From positions 71,615,501 through 71,679,500 of the forward strand of contig CP142452.1 of the NCBI GenBank assembly GCA_038049695.1: a DNA stretch of 64,000 bases, written 5' to 3'. The translations under genes and the position numbers were made by a program. Source of the DNA: Cinnamomum chago. Lineage: Eukaryota; Streptophyta; Magnoliopsida; Laurales; Lauraceae. This document shows positions 42,169 to 55,004 of the stretch, piece by piece (position 1 is the stretch's first letter; every line of letters starts with the position of its first letter). The notes beneath the pieces were generated by a model. The model saw nothing but the letters and a program-made list of their open reading frames with translations, did not search any database and was not told the DNA's origin.

Positions 42169-42573
42169 TAGGGATGTAAACGGGTTGGTTCTAATCTAGG
42201 TCTTTACTGGACCTGGAACGGAACCGTTAATGAGAAAATGGAATTGGAACGGAACTGGTTTCTTGGTTTAAGAACCGGATCTAATGAGAAAATGGAATTG
42301 GAACTTGAACCGGTTTTGGGACGGATCCGCGTCTAAGTAAAGAATGATAGGGAAAAAAAAAAAAAAAAACCTAACTTTTTGGAGGGTTTCTAAAAAAATG
42401 AGGTAATATGTCAGATCCTTGGTTCCAGAACCAAACCCAAACCTGCTTAGATCACAATTCCGAAAAAGGACTCGGACCTGTTTACTTATTGCCGTTGGGA
42501 CCTAAATAAGGAGATTTTTAACGCGTCAGAACCTCCGGGTAATCAAAGAATTTGAGACCCATTTAGATCCTTA
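42169..42573. mobile_element. Nonautonomous hAT-type element, perfect 8-bp target duplication
   Basis: The termini are TAGGGATGTAAACGGGT (left) and the complement of ACCCATTTAGATCCTTA (right). GTCCCAAG flanks it at 42161-42168 and 42574-42581. The 405-bp interior has repeated ggaacggaaccg/aaccggttt motifs and no ORF. It belongs to the same family as 55005-55384. Confidence 0.88.
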
Positions 42574-42581
42574 GTCCCAAG

Positions 42582-44831
42582 AAAGTCCACACAAGTTGGA
42601 TGAAAAAGCCCACAAAGTAAGGAAGAGAAGTCCACAGAAGTAAAAAGGAGGTATATCCTCGAATCAATCCCCGGGCAACCAGGTGAAGTTGGGTCTGCAG
42701 ATACTAGAAGGACCCAAATTGCTCCTATGCAGATGTCTTGCATGGCATGAGACAGCCCATAAGCCCCACATGATCATTCCAATCCCATCACCCATGCAAC
42801 CACCACAACCCCCCCACAGATCCCCCGTTGGATTGAAATCAAAATATATGATGCATTTTAAAGATTTTTATCTAAGGGCTGATTCCATCTAGATCTTTCA
42901 ATGCCCTAGCTCATCCATGGTTGGTGGAGCCCATCTGGAGGCTCCCATGCTCCATCCAACCCTACACTACCCACCGATTGTTGAATTGAAAAGAAAAGCC
43001 TTCTAAAACTGTCAAAGAGTTGAGGTCCCCAGATCAAGGGGTCAGCATGATCAAACGGGTCCATCCAGATCTTTAGATCCCTCTCATCCATGATTGGTGA
43101 GGACTAAGGTGGGCCCCACAAGGCAGTCCACAGGGTATCTGCATAGGAGGCCGGCTCATATAGTCCAAGATTAGACCCATTTGGGTCTAGGAGCAGGAAC
43201 ATTGAATGGACCCAGCCCAAATAAAATTTGGGTCCAGTATATCATCAAAATGCACGCATGCACGCCCCCAGAAGACACTTTTTTTCACCCAAGGGACTCC
43301 CACACATCAACAGTGTGGAAATTTCAATCCACGCCACATAAGCAGGACCCAACAACCAAAGATCACATCTGTAAATCATCCATTTAATATAAAACAATCA
43401 AACAGAGAACTCATGGTGATGGCTCCATTCAGATTGAAGCCTTTTCACTTTTGCTGTTGGCCGGTTACTGTGTGTACCAGTTGATGTATACTCAGACCAG
43501 CCATCTGTAAGTCATGAATGCAATTATATCTTATGAAAATTGAAGACCATGAATATAAACTTAAAGCCTCAATCCCAATAAATTATGCAAACATTACAGC
43601 AACGCTTGATGTTGCAGAACTTAAGAGCCTTAATCCCAGTAAATTATGCAAACTTTACAACAACACTTGATCTTGCAGCTCATAGAGCAGTAAAATGAAA
43701 TTATCCTTAACAGGTGGAGAAATCCACAGCAGTAACAGCTGAAAAACAGGAAGAAAGAACGAAATAAAAGCACCTTTTCTTTCTACAATCCATGAAAAAA
43801 CTTCCTACCTTTTTGTGATCCGTGTATTGGGCTCCCCAGAAGCTTGCGCAAACATCCATAGCCACTTCCTTTCACCACCGCCTTTTCCGTTAAGTTAGCA
43901 TGTTTAAGGTAGAGGGGTCAAAGATTTAGTGTCTGATAGCCACAGATAACATAAAAGCTCAATCAAATATTTACAAGGGTGTGGTTTCTACTTCCGAGGG
44001 TCAGGAAATGCTTAGAAAACTATGATTCTTGAATTAGATGCATTCCAACAAACACATTAAATAGCTCCTCGCTCTGTTGTAGTAAGATCAGATTCTAAGT
44101 TCTCCCACTGACCTGCCATCCATATTTGACAAGTTAGTATGGCATGCAGATAACTGAATGAATATGAAGGACAGACTTCCACAAGCAACATTCGGCACAC
44201 TCAAATAGCAAGCAGTATCTATATTCTAGCAGAAGAGTAGGTCATCTATTTTTTCTTCCTTCTCGATAAATTATAATAATATGTTTTATGCTATGTAATC
44301 AGTGATAAGGAAAGCATAAACCATATAGAGCACGTCAATTTTACAGGTTTTATGTTCCCCAAATCAATATAAGTATACCCGTGTTTCCCATTTCAGCACT
44401 ACCCTACAGTGCCAGATCCATCTGTTCTGTGGCTCACCCACAATATTCGGAGCACCTATTATGATTTTTGGGTGCATTACAAGGGTGTCTATGGTGTTAT
44501 GGCACCATAGAAACAGGTACATTCCTAGAGCAATGTTTCCTTCAACATAGTTGTGTCTACTGAACAGATGGAATATGAAGTACCTCATAAACAAAACTAA
44601 ATTTCCCAAGCATGCTTAGTTTTGGAAGTATTATAAATAATTCCCCTAATTTCATCCAAAAATAAGGTCCAACTATGAGTAAGCATATTACTTTGATCAT
44701 ATTAGCAGCATAATATCAAGCAAATTGCAGAAGCCCATCATAGTATGCTCACTGTCACAAAACAAACAAATCATAGTAAGCTTGGAGAAAAATGCATGAT
44801 ATAATGGACATGCAACAGCATAGCCACAAAC
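42582..44831. other. Intergenic / PP2C 3' side
   Basis: No independent gene was found. A 60-bp near-duplicate occurs at 43565-43685 (cctcaatcccaataaattatg and ccttaatcccagtaaattatg). On the minus strand 43893-43806 contains a short open stretch GGERKWLWMFAQASGEPN that ends in a stop, which might be a terminal PP2C exon. The splice phase can only be met with a weak donor, so I do not call it. Confidence 0.4.
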
Positions 44832-45056
44832 CGTTTCCAAAGAGTTGGGATGTGTAGGCGATGGTGCAACAGAAGCAGGATTTCGGTCAGCAGGAAACTC
44901 ATGCAGATTAGGCTGCACTTCTGAGAAACTCTCACTCCTTAATGGATGATCTTCTGACCCCATAAAATGTAATTTTTCAGTTCTTCCCTTTTCAGCCACC
45001 AGTAGAGCTGCCTTGGTGTCAACTACACTTGTTCTATCAGTTGAACCAGCACCTGA
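44832..45056 (-). CDS. Possible alternative third exon of the PP2C gene
   Basis: Two codons before the exon 2 stop, a GT donor (AAT|GTATGA) and an acceptor (gatcag|TCAGGTGC) define a 97-bp phase-0 intron (45153-45057). The exon then reads SGAGSTDRTSVVDTKAALLV, ESFSEVQPNLHEFPADRNPA and SVAPSPTHPNSLET, ending at a possible donor at 44831. If not spliced again, the frame runs to a stop at 44697. The sequence resembles C-terminal tails I remember from related phosphatases in other plants, but the final exon is not resolved. Intron retention would give the 355-residue form. Confidence 0.45.
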
Positions 45057-45147
45057 CTGATCACATCCCAAGAGAATAATCATCACTGACGAATTCAAAG
45101 ATAATAAACGAGTTTCGGGTGATCAATGGAGAGAGCTAGAGACAATT

Positions 45148-48100
45148 TCATACATTGTCAAGGTCATTGACGTGTACAATAATGATCGTTATATCATCAG
45201 TCCGGTTCTCATGCTCCAACCATAGCCTATATGACTCTGCAGCAATAGCAGAACAGGCATCCCGTGGATCTGTGAACTTATTGACCTATGCATGCGAAAG
45301 AATATTAGTGTTATATGATGCTGGACTAAATGTAATAGAGCTTTCTTTTTTGTATAAGTAGCAAAGGTTAAGACATGGTCCATATTTCGGTATATTTGCC
45401 AAATGTTTACAGGGATGGACCTCACATGAACTGCTTTTGGGGACAGGCAAATAGAACAACTAGATGTATTTCCTTTGAGAGAGAAGGATGATGAACAAAG
45501 GATGAACAAAAGTAAATAAAAATACAGGAATGTCTTAGTCGATTCAAGACTCAAAAGTAAATAAGAGACTACAATCTGAAATGTCTTTAGAGTTTGAGGC
45601 AAGGTTCTAAAGGGAACATCAACACTGAACGGCCTTCTTAATGCTGTTACAGGGAATGGAAAATGACGTTGGGCCCCAAACATGCATAGCCAACCATGAT
45701 CAATACATACCTATAGTCCCCTCAAAACTGACTCGCCACCTGTGAATTGGCACCCACACAAATTTAAAACTCATCCATAAAATCCTAAACCTGATCCAAG
45801 GATTAGGATGACCAGATGGGCATGACATTTTGCCCGCTCCTAAACCCTAAACCTCATAATGTCAACCCCACCACACCGCCCACTCCCCCCTCATGATGCT
45901 CTTTCTATACACCCACCCCCACCCTTCTTTTCCCCTTCTGATAGGAATGCATCCATGTGGATGCTGTGTGTGCATTGTGTTTTTGTATTAGAATTGAGCA
46001 CTGTAGATAGCTCCCATCTTTCAGCTTCAATTAACAGTGAGGCTGACCATGAACTTCTAAAAACTTACGGAATGGGTTACCAAGGGAGTTTCCTTTTACA
46101 CATGTGAAAGGAAAATAGGTTTTACATATGTAACATTTGCACATGTAAATGTTACATGCAAGTGTTACACATGTGAAACACATTACCATGTTTGTCAATA
46201 TCATCATTTTCACATGAGTATATGAGTAGATCCAACAGGTTTAGATTTATTTGGAATTTCTTGAATGTTTTTCAAAAAATTCTCAAAATCCATGAAGAAT
46301 AAAGGTATGAAACTTTAATTCATGATTTTTAGCATTAATACAAGAACATTGAACGGTTCAGATCCGAACTCAGAGGCCCACAGAAGTCCAAGAAATTAGA
46401 TATATAGGTTGGGGTTTTTTCTGAAATTGCTCAGAATCTATGAAGATCTAAGATGATCAGCTTCAAGATCTTGAGGATCTATTAGTTCAATAAACAAATT
46501 GAATGGTTTGGATTAAAAATATGGGCCCACAGGAATTAAATAAATAAAGGTCTTTGATGGGCCCCACAAGTGAAAAATCACCATGTAACTCACTATAGTA
46601 GTGCTCTTTTTTTTTAAATGACACTGTAGTAGTGCTTTTTGGTTCAGGGGGTGTGAATCACTTTCACACCTACATAGGTGTGAAATTTTTTATGTGTAAA
46701 TGGCCAGATTTAAACATCATTTTCACAGCTCATTTATGTACCACATGCATAAATCAGTGCAAAAAATGTAACGATGAGTAAACATTACACATGGGAATCA
46801 TTTACATATGTAAATGAAGGCAAACAAACGACCCCTATGTTTCCATTGGCCTGTTTTGAGTGATATTCCAAACTTTCTTTATAGCCTTAATTACAACTCC
46901 CCATTCTCTTACAAGATCCAAATAGGATATTCCATTACACTTTTCCTTCCAGGTCCCATTGGAGCATCCAGAATCTTCTACTTCCCATAGAGCTCTTATT
47001 GTGCCCAACTTGCCTTAAGAATGCACTTCTTTCCATAATCCCCATGTAGTTGCAAAGGTAGTTATTTACATAATCTTTGACCCTTCTCGAAATCAGACCG
47101 TCTGACCAATCTTCATGTGCCCCATGGAGATTGGCATGTCAGCATTTAATCAAATGGATGCTAGCATCTTTTCAAGTACTTGCATTTAATCAAATTGATG
47201 CTAGCATCTTTTCAAGTACTTATGTGCACTTTCCAAGAAAATGGAGGGAGGGAGAGCAGAATGACCATGGGTTAAATGACTAAAAGTGCAGCAATGAAAA
47301 ATGCAACAGAATTTATAATTATAACCAGAGTGTAAACAGTTCTAGTTCCACATGAGATTATGGAATGAGCTTTTCTCAACTTTTGGATCCACATGGGAAC
47401 ACTAAGAAATGAGAAAGAAGAAACAGAGAATACAGAAACAAAAACAATAAAAAGTAGTAATTGGAAATGTGAATTTTCATTGCCTACTCCTCAATGAATG
47501 TTATCATGCTTGGTTTATTGACCAAATAGATGATAATATTATCACCCCACACGTTATCAAATAAGAATTCAAATATTCAAAAAATATAACCAAGTAGAGA
47601 ATCAGAAATGTGACTTTTCAATAACAGATATCATACTTGGTTTATGAACCACATCTTATCATACAAGGAACTCAAATATCACCAACAGAACTTCTTTAGA
47701 AATGGTGACAGATAAAAATAGAAGAAGAAGAAGATCGGATGCATGAAAAAACAAAATAGAGTTAAGAGTGCAATAAAGTAGGATGTTGAAAATTTTGTTA
47801 GGATTTAGGATGGATCATTCTTTCCAATGGTGAAGAAAATGGAATCTAGATTAAGTGGGATACCCTCTCCTGCCATTCCAACCCATGCCACAATTATTGC
47901 CAACTTATTTTGTAGTTTTTTTTTCTTTTTTGGTACCCGGCTAGGGGATGGGACCCATAAGAAACCCTAGCTATGGTGAAGAAGCCTGTTCATGCAGGAA
48001 GAGGAAGAGCAGCCCCAGAAGCCCCAGCCATAGTTAAAAAAGCCTGCCCCACAGCAAGAGGAACCGAGGAACCGAACCATTGGTAGTTAGGTGACAAGCG

Positions 48101-49277
48101 GGGTATCTTAACCAACTTGGCAACCGCTTATTCTCTTTATTACTTTTTTTATCAGTATCATGATTAGAAACTAAGGAAAACAGTATGTGAACCAAGTTAA
48201 TTTATGATTTCGACATACCCCAAATGCAAACAGAAAGACAACCCTGCATTGTGCCAAAATATTCAAATGAAAGTTTGATCTATCATAAACCCAGAGCACT
48301 CTTCTGAGTGGATCTTTTCTCTCATCATGAGTTAGTAATGGTCTTACCATATCAACCACAGCTTGACTGTTGAGGAATTCAAAAACTCCATCGCTTGCAA
48401 CCACAAAGAAAAGATGATCTGGTGTGAGTTGAACCACTGAGACCTCAGGAACAGCAATGACACCGATATTCTCAGCTGTGGCATCTCCCACACTCCTTGT
48501 AAATGCAGTCCCAGGGTACATCCCATTCTGTACCCAAAGCCTTGGAGGGTCCCCCTCATCCTTTTCTTCATCACCCCAACTCTGAATATCTGGATCCTTG
48601 ATCCCTTCCAACTGATCCACACTCAAAACTCTAGCACCACAGCGCTTAACCCGCTCACACTCATCCATCCGAAACGGGGTCTGATCAAGTGAAAGATCCT
48701 CTGCAAGAACAGAATTCTCACTCCTAACGCCAATTACAGCTCTAGAATCACCCACATTCGCTACAAAAATTGTGTCGCCACTAACAAGAACTGTAATTGC
48801 AGTTGTTCCACTCATAGAATCATCAATCTCACTCTCATGAAGAGCGGAATTAGTAGCTAGAAACGCCGAATTATATGCTTCTACAGGATCATCTAATAAG
48901 GCAGGATTGCTTGACAAGATATCTAGCAACCTATCGCTTACAAACTTGGAACACTGGGCACCAAATTGCCCGTGCCCATCAAAGACCCCAAAAAAATGGA
49001 GATTTGGGTTGCCTTGGAATTGGGTTTTAATGCAGAAACTGTCCTGATTTTCCTTATCAGGTGAGTCTGGATAGTGACCCCTCTGTGTGAGGAATGAGTA
49101 CTGCAAATGGAAACTGTGAGAAGGAATGGGGACCGAATATACCGCGCTTTCATTGAGAATGTACCGATGGTTCTGGAGGGAGTTGGCATGTGGACTGGCA
49201 TCTCTATAATCATGATTCTCCTCATCAGAGACTGGAAGTTGGTATTGACCACAGCACTTTCCATGAACACAACCCAT
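45148..49277 (-). CDS. Protein phosphatase 2C, At3g06270-like (PP2C 35 type)
   Basis: PP2C enzymes are Mn/Mg-dependent Ser/Thr phosphatases. Exon 1 (49277-48348, 310 codons) and exon 2 (45285-45148, 45 codons plus stop) join as [20 protein letters not shown] in phase 0, giving 355 residues, the usual length for this group. Seen motifs: [39 protein letters not shown] (metal-binding DGHG), [73 protein letters not shown] and [14 protein letters not shown]. All metal-site aspartates appear present. The N-terminus MGCVHGKCC fits N-myristoylation and palmitoylation, suggesting membrane attachment. The intron is 3.06 kb (donor ATG|GTAAGA). The 3' end faces SAC3B. An alternative 3' splice adds exon 44832-45056. 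Confidence 0.92.
45286..48347 (-). other. PP2C intron 1 with repeats
   Basis: The 3,062-bp intron holds a 40-bp tandem duplication (47142-47221) and a region rich in acatgtg/cacatgtaa palindromes (46083-46160 and 46640-46840). The ends of that region resemble a MITE of unknown family. No exon was seen. The open frame at 45683-45189 is an artefact of reading through exon 2 and its flank. Confidence 0.6.
47142..47221. repeat. 40-bp tandem duplication
   Basis: The 40-bp unit starting gcatttaatcaaatggatg and ending ttttcaagtactt is present twice in direct succession, with one base difference. Confidence 0.92.
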
Positions 49278-50180
49278 TTTCCGAAGAAGCCAGAAAAGAC
49301 CAAGATCTAGATAAAAAGACCCCTAAAAGAGACAGCAATGAAGTTGTTATTCCTATAGTGAAATCATTTACAAACACAAGGAAGACTTGAGAGTGAAATG
49401 GGTTTTCTTAAAAACAACCACTTCAACGATTAGAGAAGCTTTTCTCCAAAAAGACCCTGTTTGGAAAGAGAATTCAGGATGGAAACTGCCTACAACTGAC
49501 ACCCCAAGAACGGTTTTTGTTGAGTATTTTAGCTTTCTAATGATGATTGAAATCTGGGTTTTTTGTGTACAAGAAGATGGTTGTTTGGTTTTTTTTTTTT
49601 TTTAATTCCACATGCCGTTTTCCACAAGAACCAGAGCAGAAAAAACAGAGGAAACCCACAAAGCCCTAATAAAGAAGAGTACAGAAAACACCAACCCAAA
49701 AGCATTCATTCCCATGTAAGAATTTCACTTTCTGATGGTGATGGCAATCATGGGTTCTTTTCATGGCGCAGTTTGGTGGGTGTAGAAAACATAAGGAACA
49801 CAGGAAGAAGGAAAACCTAAAATAAAAATTAAAACTAACTGTGCAAGTCTAGGTTTTGCTCCATTCCATCATTTGATGCAAGCAGTGAACAGGGTTTCTT
49901 CAACAGATGTTTTGAGCTGTTCCAAGAAGGGGGAAAACATGCATCTCTCAAGAACAGTAGTAGAAAAGTTAAAACCCTAAAAACAGAAAGGCCAAGTGGA
50001 AGATAAAGATGGGGTGGGTTTTTTTTTTTTTTTTTTCTCTTTCTCCCAAGAGGAGAGAGATTGTTGTGTCTGCCTGAACTTTAATGCAGAAAACCCAGGT
50101 TCCAAGAAGCAGACATGGCATACGTCCAAAACCCAATGGAGAAAATCAGGTTCTGAAAAGCCCAGAAAGCAACAGGGCGG
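49278..50180 (-). promoter_or_regulatory. PP2C 5' flank and probable 5' UTR region
   Basis: The DNA upstream of the PP2C ATG is rich in A/G on the plus strand, hence C/T-rich on the sense strand, including a T/A run at 50021-50040. Short open frames on both strands show no recognisable domain. A 5' UTR, perhaps with an intron, is likely here, but no transcription start can be fixed by eye. Confidence 0.4.
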
Positions 50181-51810
50181 GTAGTGACTACTGTGTCCTG
50201 TGAGAAGGAACGGGTTTGTAGTTGTAGTCTTGTAGATGATAATTGAGTTTCTGGTTTCCACTTTGTGAGTATATGAAGAATTCTTCATCAGTTGGAATTG
50301 GATTGGGTTTTGGTTGCTTTTATCTTATACACACAGTTAAGGTCCCTTCACATTAATACTAGCGCTTAAGGTCTTGGGGCTTCACATTAATACTAGCGCC
50401 CTTCTGTAAGACCATCATATATTTGTTTGTGTGTGTGTGTTTTTTTTTTTTCCTCCCTTTCTTTTTATCTTGAAATGGGTCAGATTGTTGATTTACTGAG
50501 AGTCAGGGCAGTGAGTAACTGTGTCATGTGAGAGGGAAATGAATGGGTTTGTAGTTGTAGATGATGATTGAGTTTCTGTTTTCCACGTTGTGGAGTACTG
50601 GAGTACCAAGAATTCTTCATCAGTTTTGTTGGAATTGTATTGGATTTGTTCATTTTATCTTATAGACATAGTTGAGCGCTTGGGGCTTCCCATTAATTCT
50701 AGTACCTAGGGCTACACAAAAAATCCAGTATCACTATAAAATCGGACTGAACCGACCGAATTAGGCGGTTCGGATTGGTTTTATGTAGATTGGTTCGGTC
50801 AACGATTTGAAAATCATAGAAACCATTTTATATCGGTCGGTTATCGGTTTGAACCCATGATTAACCGTCTAAACCGAACCGACGTATGTTTTAACTTGAG
50901 TTTGAATTTTGACTATTTTAGCCTAAGGGGAAGCGCTTGTATATTATACTTACATGTTACATGTTTGATGAAAGTTCTACAAGAAGTGTGCATTATTGAG
51001 CTTTTAGCAGCGCTGTCGAGGGGTTTTGTCTGATCTAAGAGAAAGTGAACTATGAAGAGGCTCATCTCAATTAATTCAAACTTGAGTCTACATTCCACTC
51101 GAACCCTTCTTGTTGACAAAAAAAAAAGACTAGTTCCTTTTGTGTTGCATTCATTGGTTTAGATCAAGCAATGTAGTCTAGTCTAGGTTTTATGCAGATA
51201 AATATGTACGTGCCTGACTATTTTGTTGGAGTATTTTACTAAAAGATTTGAATTACTTCAGCTCATTGACCTGAAAAGTTAGCCGAACCTTGCCCGGTCC
51301 ATTCAATCAGGCGATCGGATGATGGATGGAAAAGGTTCATCCATCGTTTGATATATGCTTCATTGGTTGAAAAGAATTATGAAATATATTTTAGTGTTCA
51401 TTACAGCTTCAACTCATTCCATTTGATGGACCAAGTTTGAACTGCAATTTTTTTGTGAGAAAAATAATAAAATAAAATAAAAAACAAAAAATCGTAACCA
51501 AACTAGTTCGGCTCGATTCGATTTGATTTGAGCACATGGGTGGTTCGGTTCGGTTTGAAAAAATAGAAAACCGATAGGTTTTGTTTGGTTGATGGTTTTC
51601 CCTTTAAACAGATCCGAACGACCCATGTGCACCCCTACTAGTACCCTTCTGTAGACAATCATATATGGGTCTTTTTTTTTTCCTCTCTTTTTTTTTTTGC
51701 TTGAAATCTATGGGTCTATGTTTATTGGTAGAAGGTATTTGAAGATGTGCCATGCTTTTGCTATTTAGATTGTTGATCTAATGAGAGTTGTGTTATATTT
51801 CTAAATTTGG
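50181..51810. repeat. Tandem segmental duplication upstream of PP2C, second copy split by a hAT-type element
   Basis: Copy A (about 50181-50505) and copy B (about 50506-50706 plus 51638-51810) share gggtttgtagttgtag, attgagtttctg, aagaattcttcatcag, ggggcttc and cttctgta..ac.atcatata in the same order. Copy B is interrupted at CTAGTACC by the element at 50707-51637. Copy A therefore preserves the equivalent uninterrupted site (ctagcgcccttctgtaag). Confidence 0.82.
50707..51637. mobile_element. 931-bp nonautonomous hAT-type element, perfect 8-bp target duplication
   Basis: The termini are TAGGGCTACACAAAAA and the complement of ATGTGCACCCCTA. CTAGTACC flanks both sides (50699-50706, 51638-51645). 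Both ends contain repeated ggttcggtt/aaccgaacc motifs around a non-repetitive centre without a transposase. The duplicated flank supplies an uninterrupted site nearby. Confidence 0.88.
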
Positions 51811-54283
51811 TCAAAATTGAAGAAACAAAGATGTGATCCATCAGTGACCAACAAATAATCTTCCTTTTTATTAAAATCGAACGGCGGAGGATGAAGAATG
51901 AATAATGGGAATCCTTCCTTGTAAATCAAATCATAGGATAGTGATCTTGTTCTCGTTGAATCTCCATCTTATATCATTCTCTTACTACCTCTTTTCTTAT
52001 ATCATTCTCTTACTACCTGTTTAATAATATGCTTGTTGGAACCATTTTACCATGAGTTCCTACAAACAAAGGGGCTCTAAATATGAATTAGTTCATGACC
52101 CCTTTCATAAAACTCTGCGTATAAAAACCTAATTCAGCCTTCTTTTGCTACAGTTTCAATTCAGTTATCCATTCCATATTCTACAAACTTATACTTAAAA
52201 ATCATTTTGCAACTAGTCTAGAGGCCCACCCAAAAATGTTTTTTTGCAATCTGAGCAGCTCTGATCGAAAAAAAAAAACATGCATTCCACTTGTAGATGA
52301 ATTTATGCATGATTACCTCCATCAAATCCCTTATACAAGAAATCTTGAAAGTAAATTGTTGCTTACAACTTTTTGTGATCATACATGTGATTTTTCTCTT
52401 GAAATTCTTATGATAGAATGATTGGAGGTGAGTGTTGTTTAATCATTATAGACAAAAGAGGATACATCTCTATCACTTAAAGGCAAGGGTTATGATAGCA
52501 GAGAAATATTTTGAAATGAGGGGCAGTATCTTGAGGTTGTTGTTGTCCATGTAAATAAAGAGGGGGGCAAGACCTGGTTTAACTCACTCAAAAAAGTGAA
52601 ATAAAGTTCTTTGATTCCATGAAATTTGAATAAAGGAAAGAGACAAGGAACTATCACACGTGCCACCGTTAAAAGTAGGGGCAGCTAGAAAAATCTGATG
52701 TGGTGACTCAGATGTGACTAGCCTATATGGGTTAAATGTGGGTTATAGATACCTGGCCGACAGGCATGCTGATAAAACAGGCTTGATCCATCTAATAAAC
52801 GGGTCAGATACAAGTTGGGCCTCAAGTGGGTCCCTCAAGTCCATGATTGGGTATCAGTGTAGCACTTTTGATACTATGGTCATCCCATGATTAGGTATTT
52901 GGCCAATTTTATAATTATTGAACCTACACTCACATTTGGATTGAGTCTAAAAAATAAAAATAAAAAATTTACCGCTCACCATTGGATTGAGTTTCAAAAA
53001 AGATTTATGAGTGAGACGCCGTTAAACTTTTAGGCTATTAATGAAAATCATGGTGTGGGATAATCCGGTGAGACTGATTTTTTTGCTCTCTTTTGTCTAA
53101 AAGGAGACCTTTCTACTCCTACTATTGATACATGTGCATCTAAGCGGACTCCCCCAAGCTGGAATGCATATAATTGATATCGGCTCATATGAGAACATTC
53201 TCTCGGAAAGAGACACTAACTAACAGGGAAAAATATGTTCACCTTACAAAACAGACTAGGGTCCTGTCAACAGAAATACTCTTTTCTAAAAACACCATAT
53301 GAAAAGGAGCATGATCCTGAAATTTTCTTCCTTTCGGAAGTGATCATGTGTTTCTCTTTTTCATTCTAATCCAAAGGTGTGGTACTCACCAACTCATGTC
53401 TATGAAATTGCAGGGAAAGAATCTTTATAATATGTTATATCTGGACCATTCATCTGCCCAGTTCTTGGATGGATTGATCATATCTCTGAAAATCATATAA
53501 AATCCGAATGATCTTAACCTTTGAAAGATTAATTGAACATTGATTGACTGTTCTACTAATCATCAAAATTCCCCCTCAAGAAATCGACCATTCAAATGTT
53601 TATAATCAGAGAACACTAGGCTGTGGCCAATCTGAGGTAGGTCACACACCCAATCATGTGCCATTTGATAATAATGAGACAATCAACTTGTGGAGAAGAA
53701 GCCATGAAAAGACATTGTAAACTTTTCCAGCGACAGAATAGTAATACTGATACGTTCAGTACTAACCATTTTCAAAGATAAGAAAGGTATTTTGGTTGTA
53801 CCCAAAAGGAGGTCCCCAGCAGTGTTTTGTATGTTTCTCTCCTGCCCACCTCACAACCTTGGAACTCTCTTTCACGAAGGAATGTCGATCTGAAAGAAAG
53901 AGGAGAGAGAGAGAGAGAGGAAAGGGAAATGTGGGGATGAAAGCAAATATGGGGTGTGTCACTCATTGAAATGATGCAAGCAAAGCAAGAACACAAGAGC
54001 CTTTTTTCACATGGTAGGAAGACCTTGCAATGGATAAATATAGTTTTAGTTGATAGGGAAATATAGTGGGGGAGGGGGAAAAAGCATAACTAAAGTGACC
54101 ACAGCAAATCACCAAGATTCTCTCAAGTTTTGGTTGTACTTGCACTGGCTTCCTACCTCAACATACACTTGCATCTGCAAAAGAGAATGGTAATGGGAGA
54201 GAAAGGGGATTGGTTTTATTTAAAAGAAATGATGGCCTCCTATTCTAACCATATGGTTTCGAGAGATATATAGAGCACTTCAC
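51811..54283. other. Intergenic, no gene seen
   Basis: The stretch is AT-rich with short frames lacking domain features. A (GA)n run lies at about 53898-53921. A 28-bp cattctcttactacct-type duplication occurs at about 51975-52020. Nothing else is supported. Confidence 0.55.
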
Positions 54284-54851
54284 TGTTGGAATTAGTACTT
54301 TTAATATTCCAGCATGAAAATTAAGAAACTCCCCAAGAAAATTCAAAAGTCATTTTGGAAAGCCTAAAGGTCAAATGTGATCTAGAAAAGCTAAATCACG
54401 GGACTTTTTTGTTAGAGATTTTTGTATATACCCCCCTAAATTTTGTAAAGAGACCCCTAAGATTTTAGTATTTACAAATAGGTCACTGCATTTTCATTTT
54501 AATACCTTCGGTTTACCTAGAATTAATAGTCTTCCAACTATGCTAGGTTTTTAGAGCGAAATGACACTTTTGTCCATCTCTTTTTATCCTTATATGCAAA
54601 ATTTCAATTGCTTGGACTCAATCTTATTTCTAAAGCATGTAACATTAACAATTGCACTTAGTGGGAGAGAATAACCCTACAAAACTCATTTTTATTAATA
54701 CAGGGCTCATTTCATTAAATCCAAATTGATTATGATGACAATCAACACATGTACTTATAACCGGTTATGATTTATGCAATCCATACATGACCCACCATTG
54801 GATTGATGAAAGTCTCAAAGTACATGATTATGCTACATGTATAGGGAGTTG

Positions 54852-54981
54852 TGAAAGAAATATTGGGGGAACGGGCAAATGTAAAAAAAATATTAATTTT
54901 TAGAATTTGCGAGGTGGTGATGGGGGAGTGTTTGGCTCTTGTAAAAGAAATATTGGGGGAAGGAAAAATGTTAAAAAAATA
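54852..54981. repeat. 91-bp spaced direct repeat in LTR 1 insertion
   Basis: The sequence gt(g/a)aaagaaatattggggga followed by an A-rich stretch occurs at about 54852 and again at about 54943. It lies in the part of LTR 1 that has no counterpart in LTR 2. Confidence 0.7.
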
Positions 54982-55004
54982 TGATTGAAAGGGCTCTGTA
55001 TGAC

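Noticed and set aside
43806-43893. Terminal PP2C exon with GGERKWLWMFAQASGEPN
   Set aside because: The reading phase fits exon 3 only with a weak donor, and no homolog could be confirmed without a search.
45189-45683. 164-codon minus-strand ORF overlapping PP2C exon 2
   Set aside because: It is in a different frame from the phosphatase exon and has no recognisable domain.
44364-49277. PP2C gene as the larger phosphatase-kinase fusion (At2g20050 type)
   Set aside because: No cyclic-nucleotide-binding or kinase motifs were found on the minus strand below 44830, and the N-terminal part fits the short At3g06270 group.
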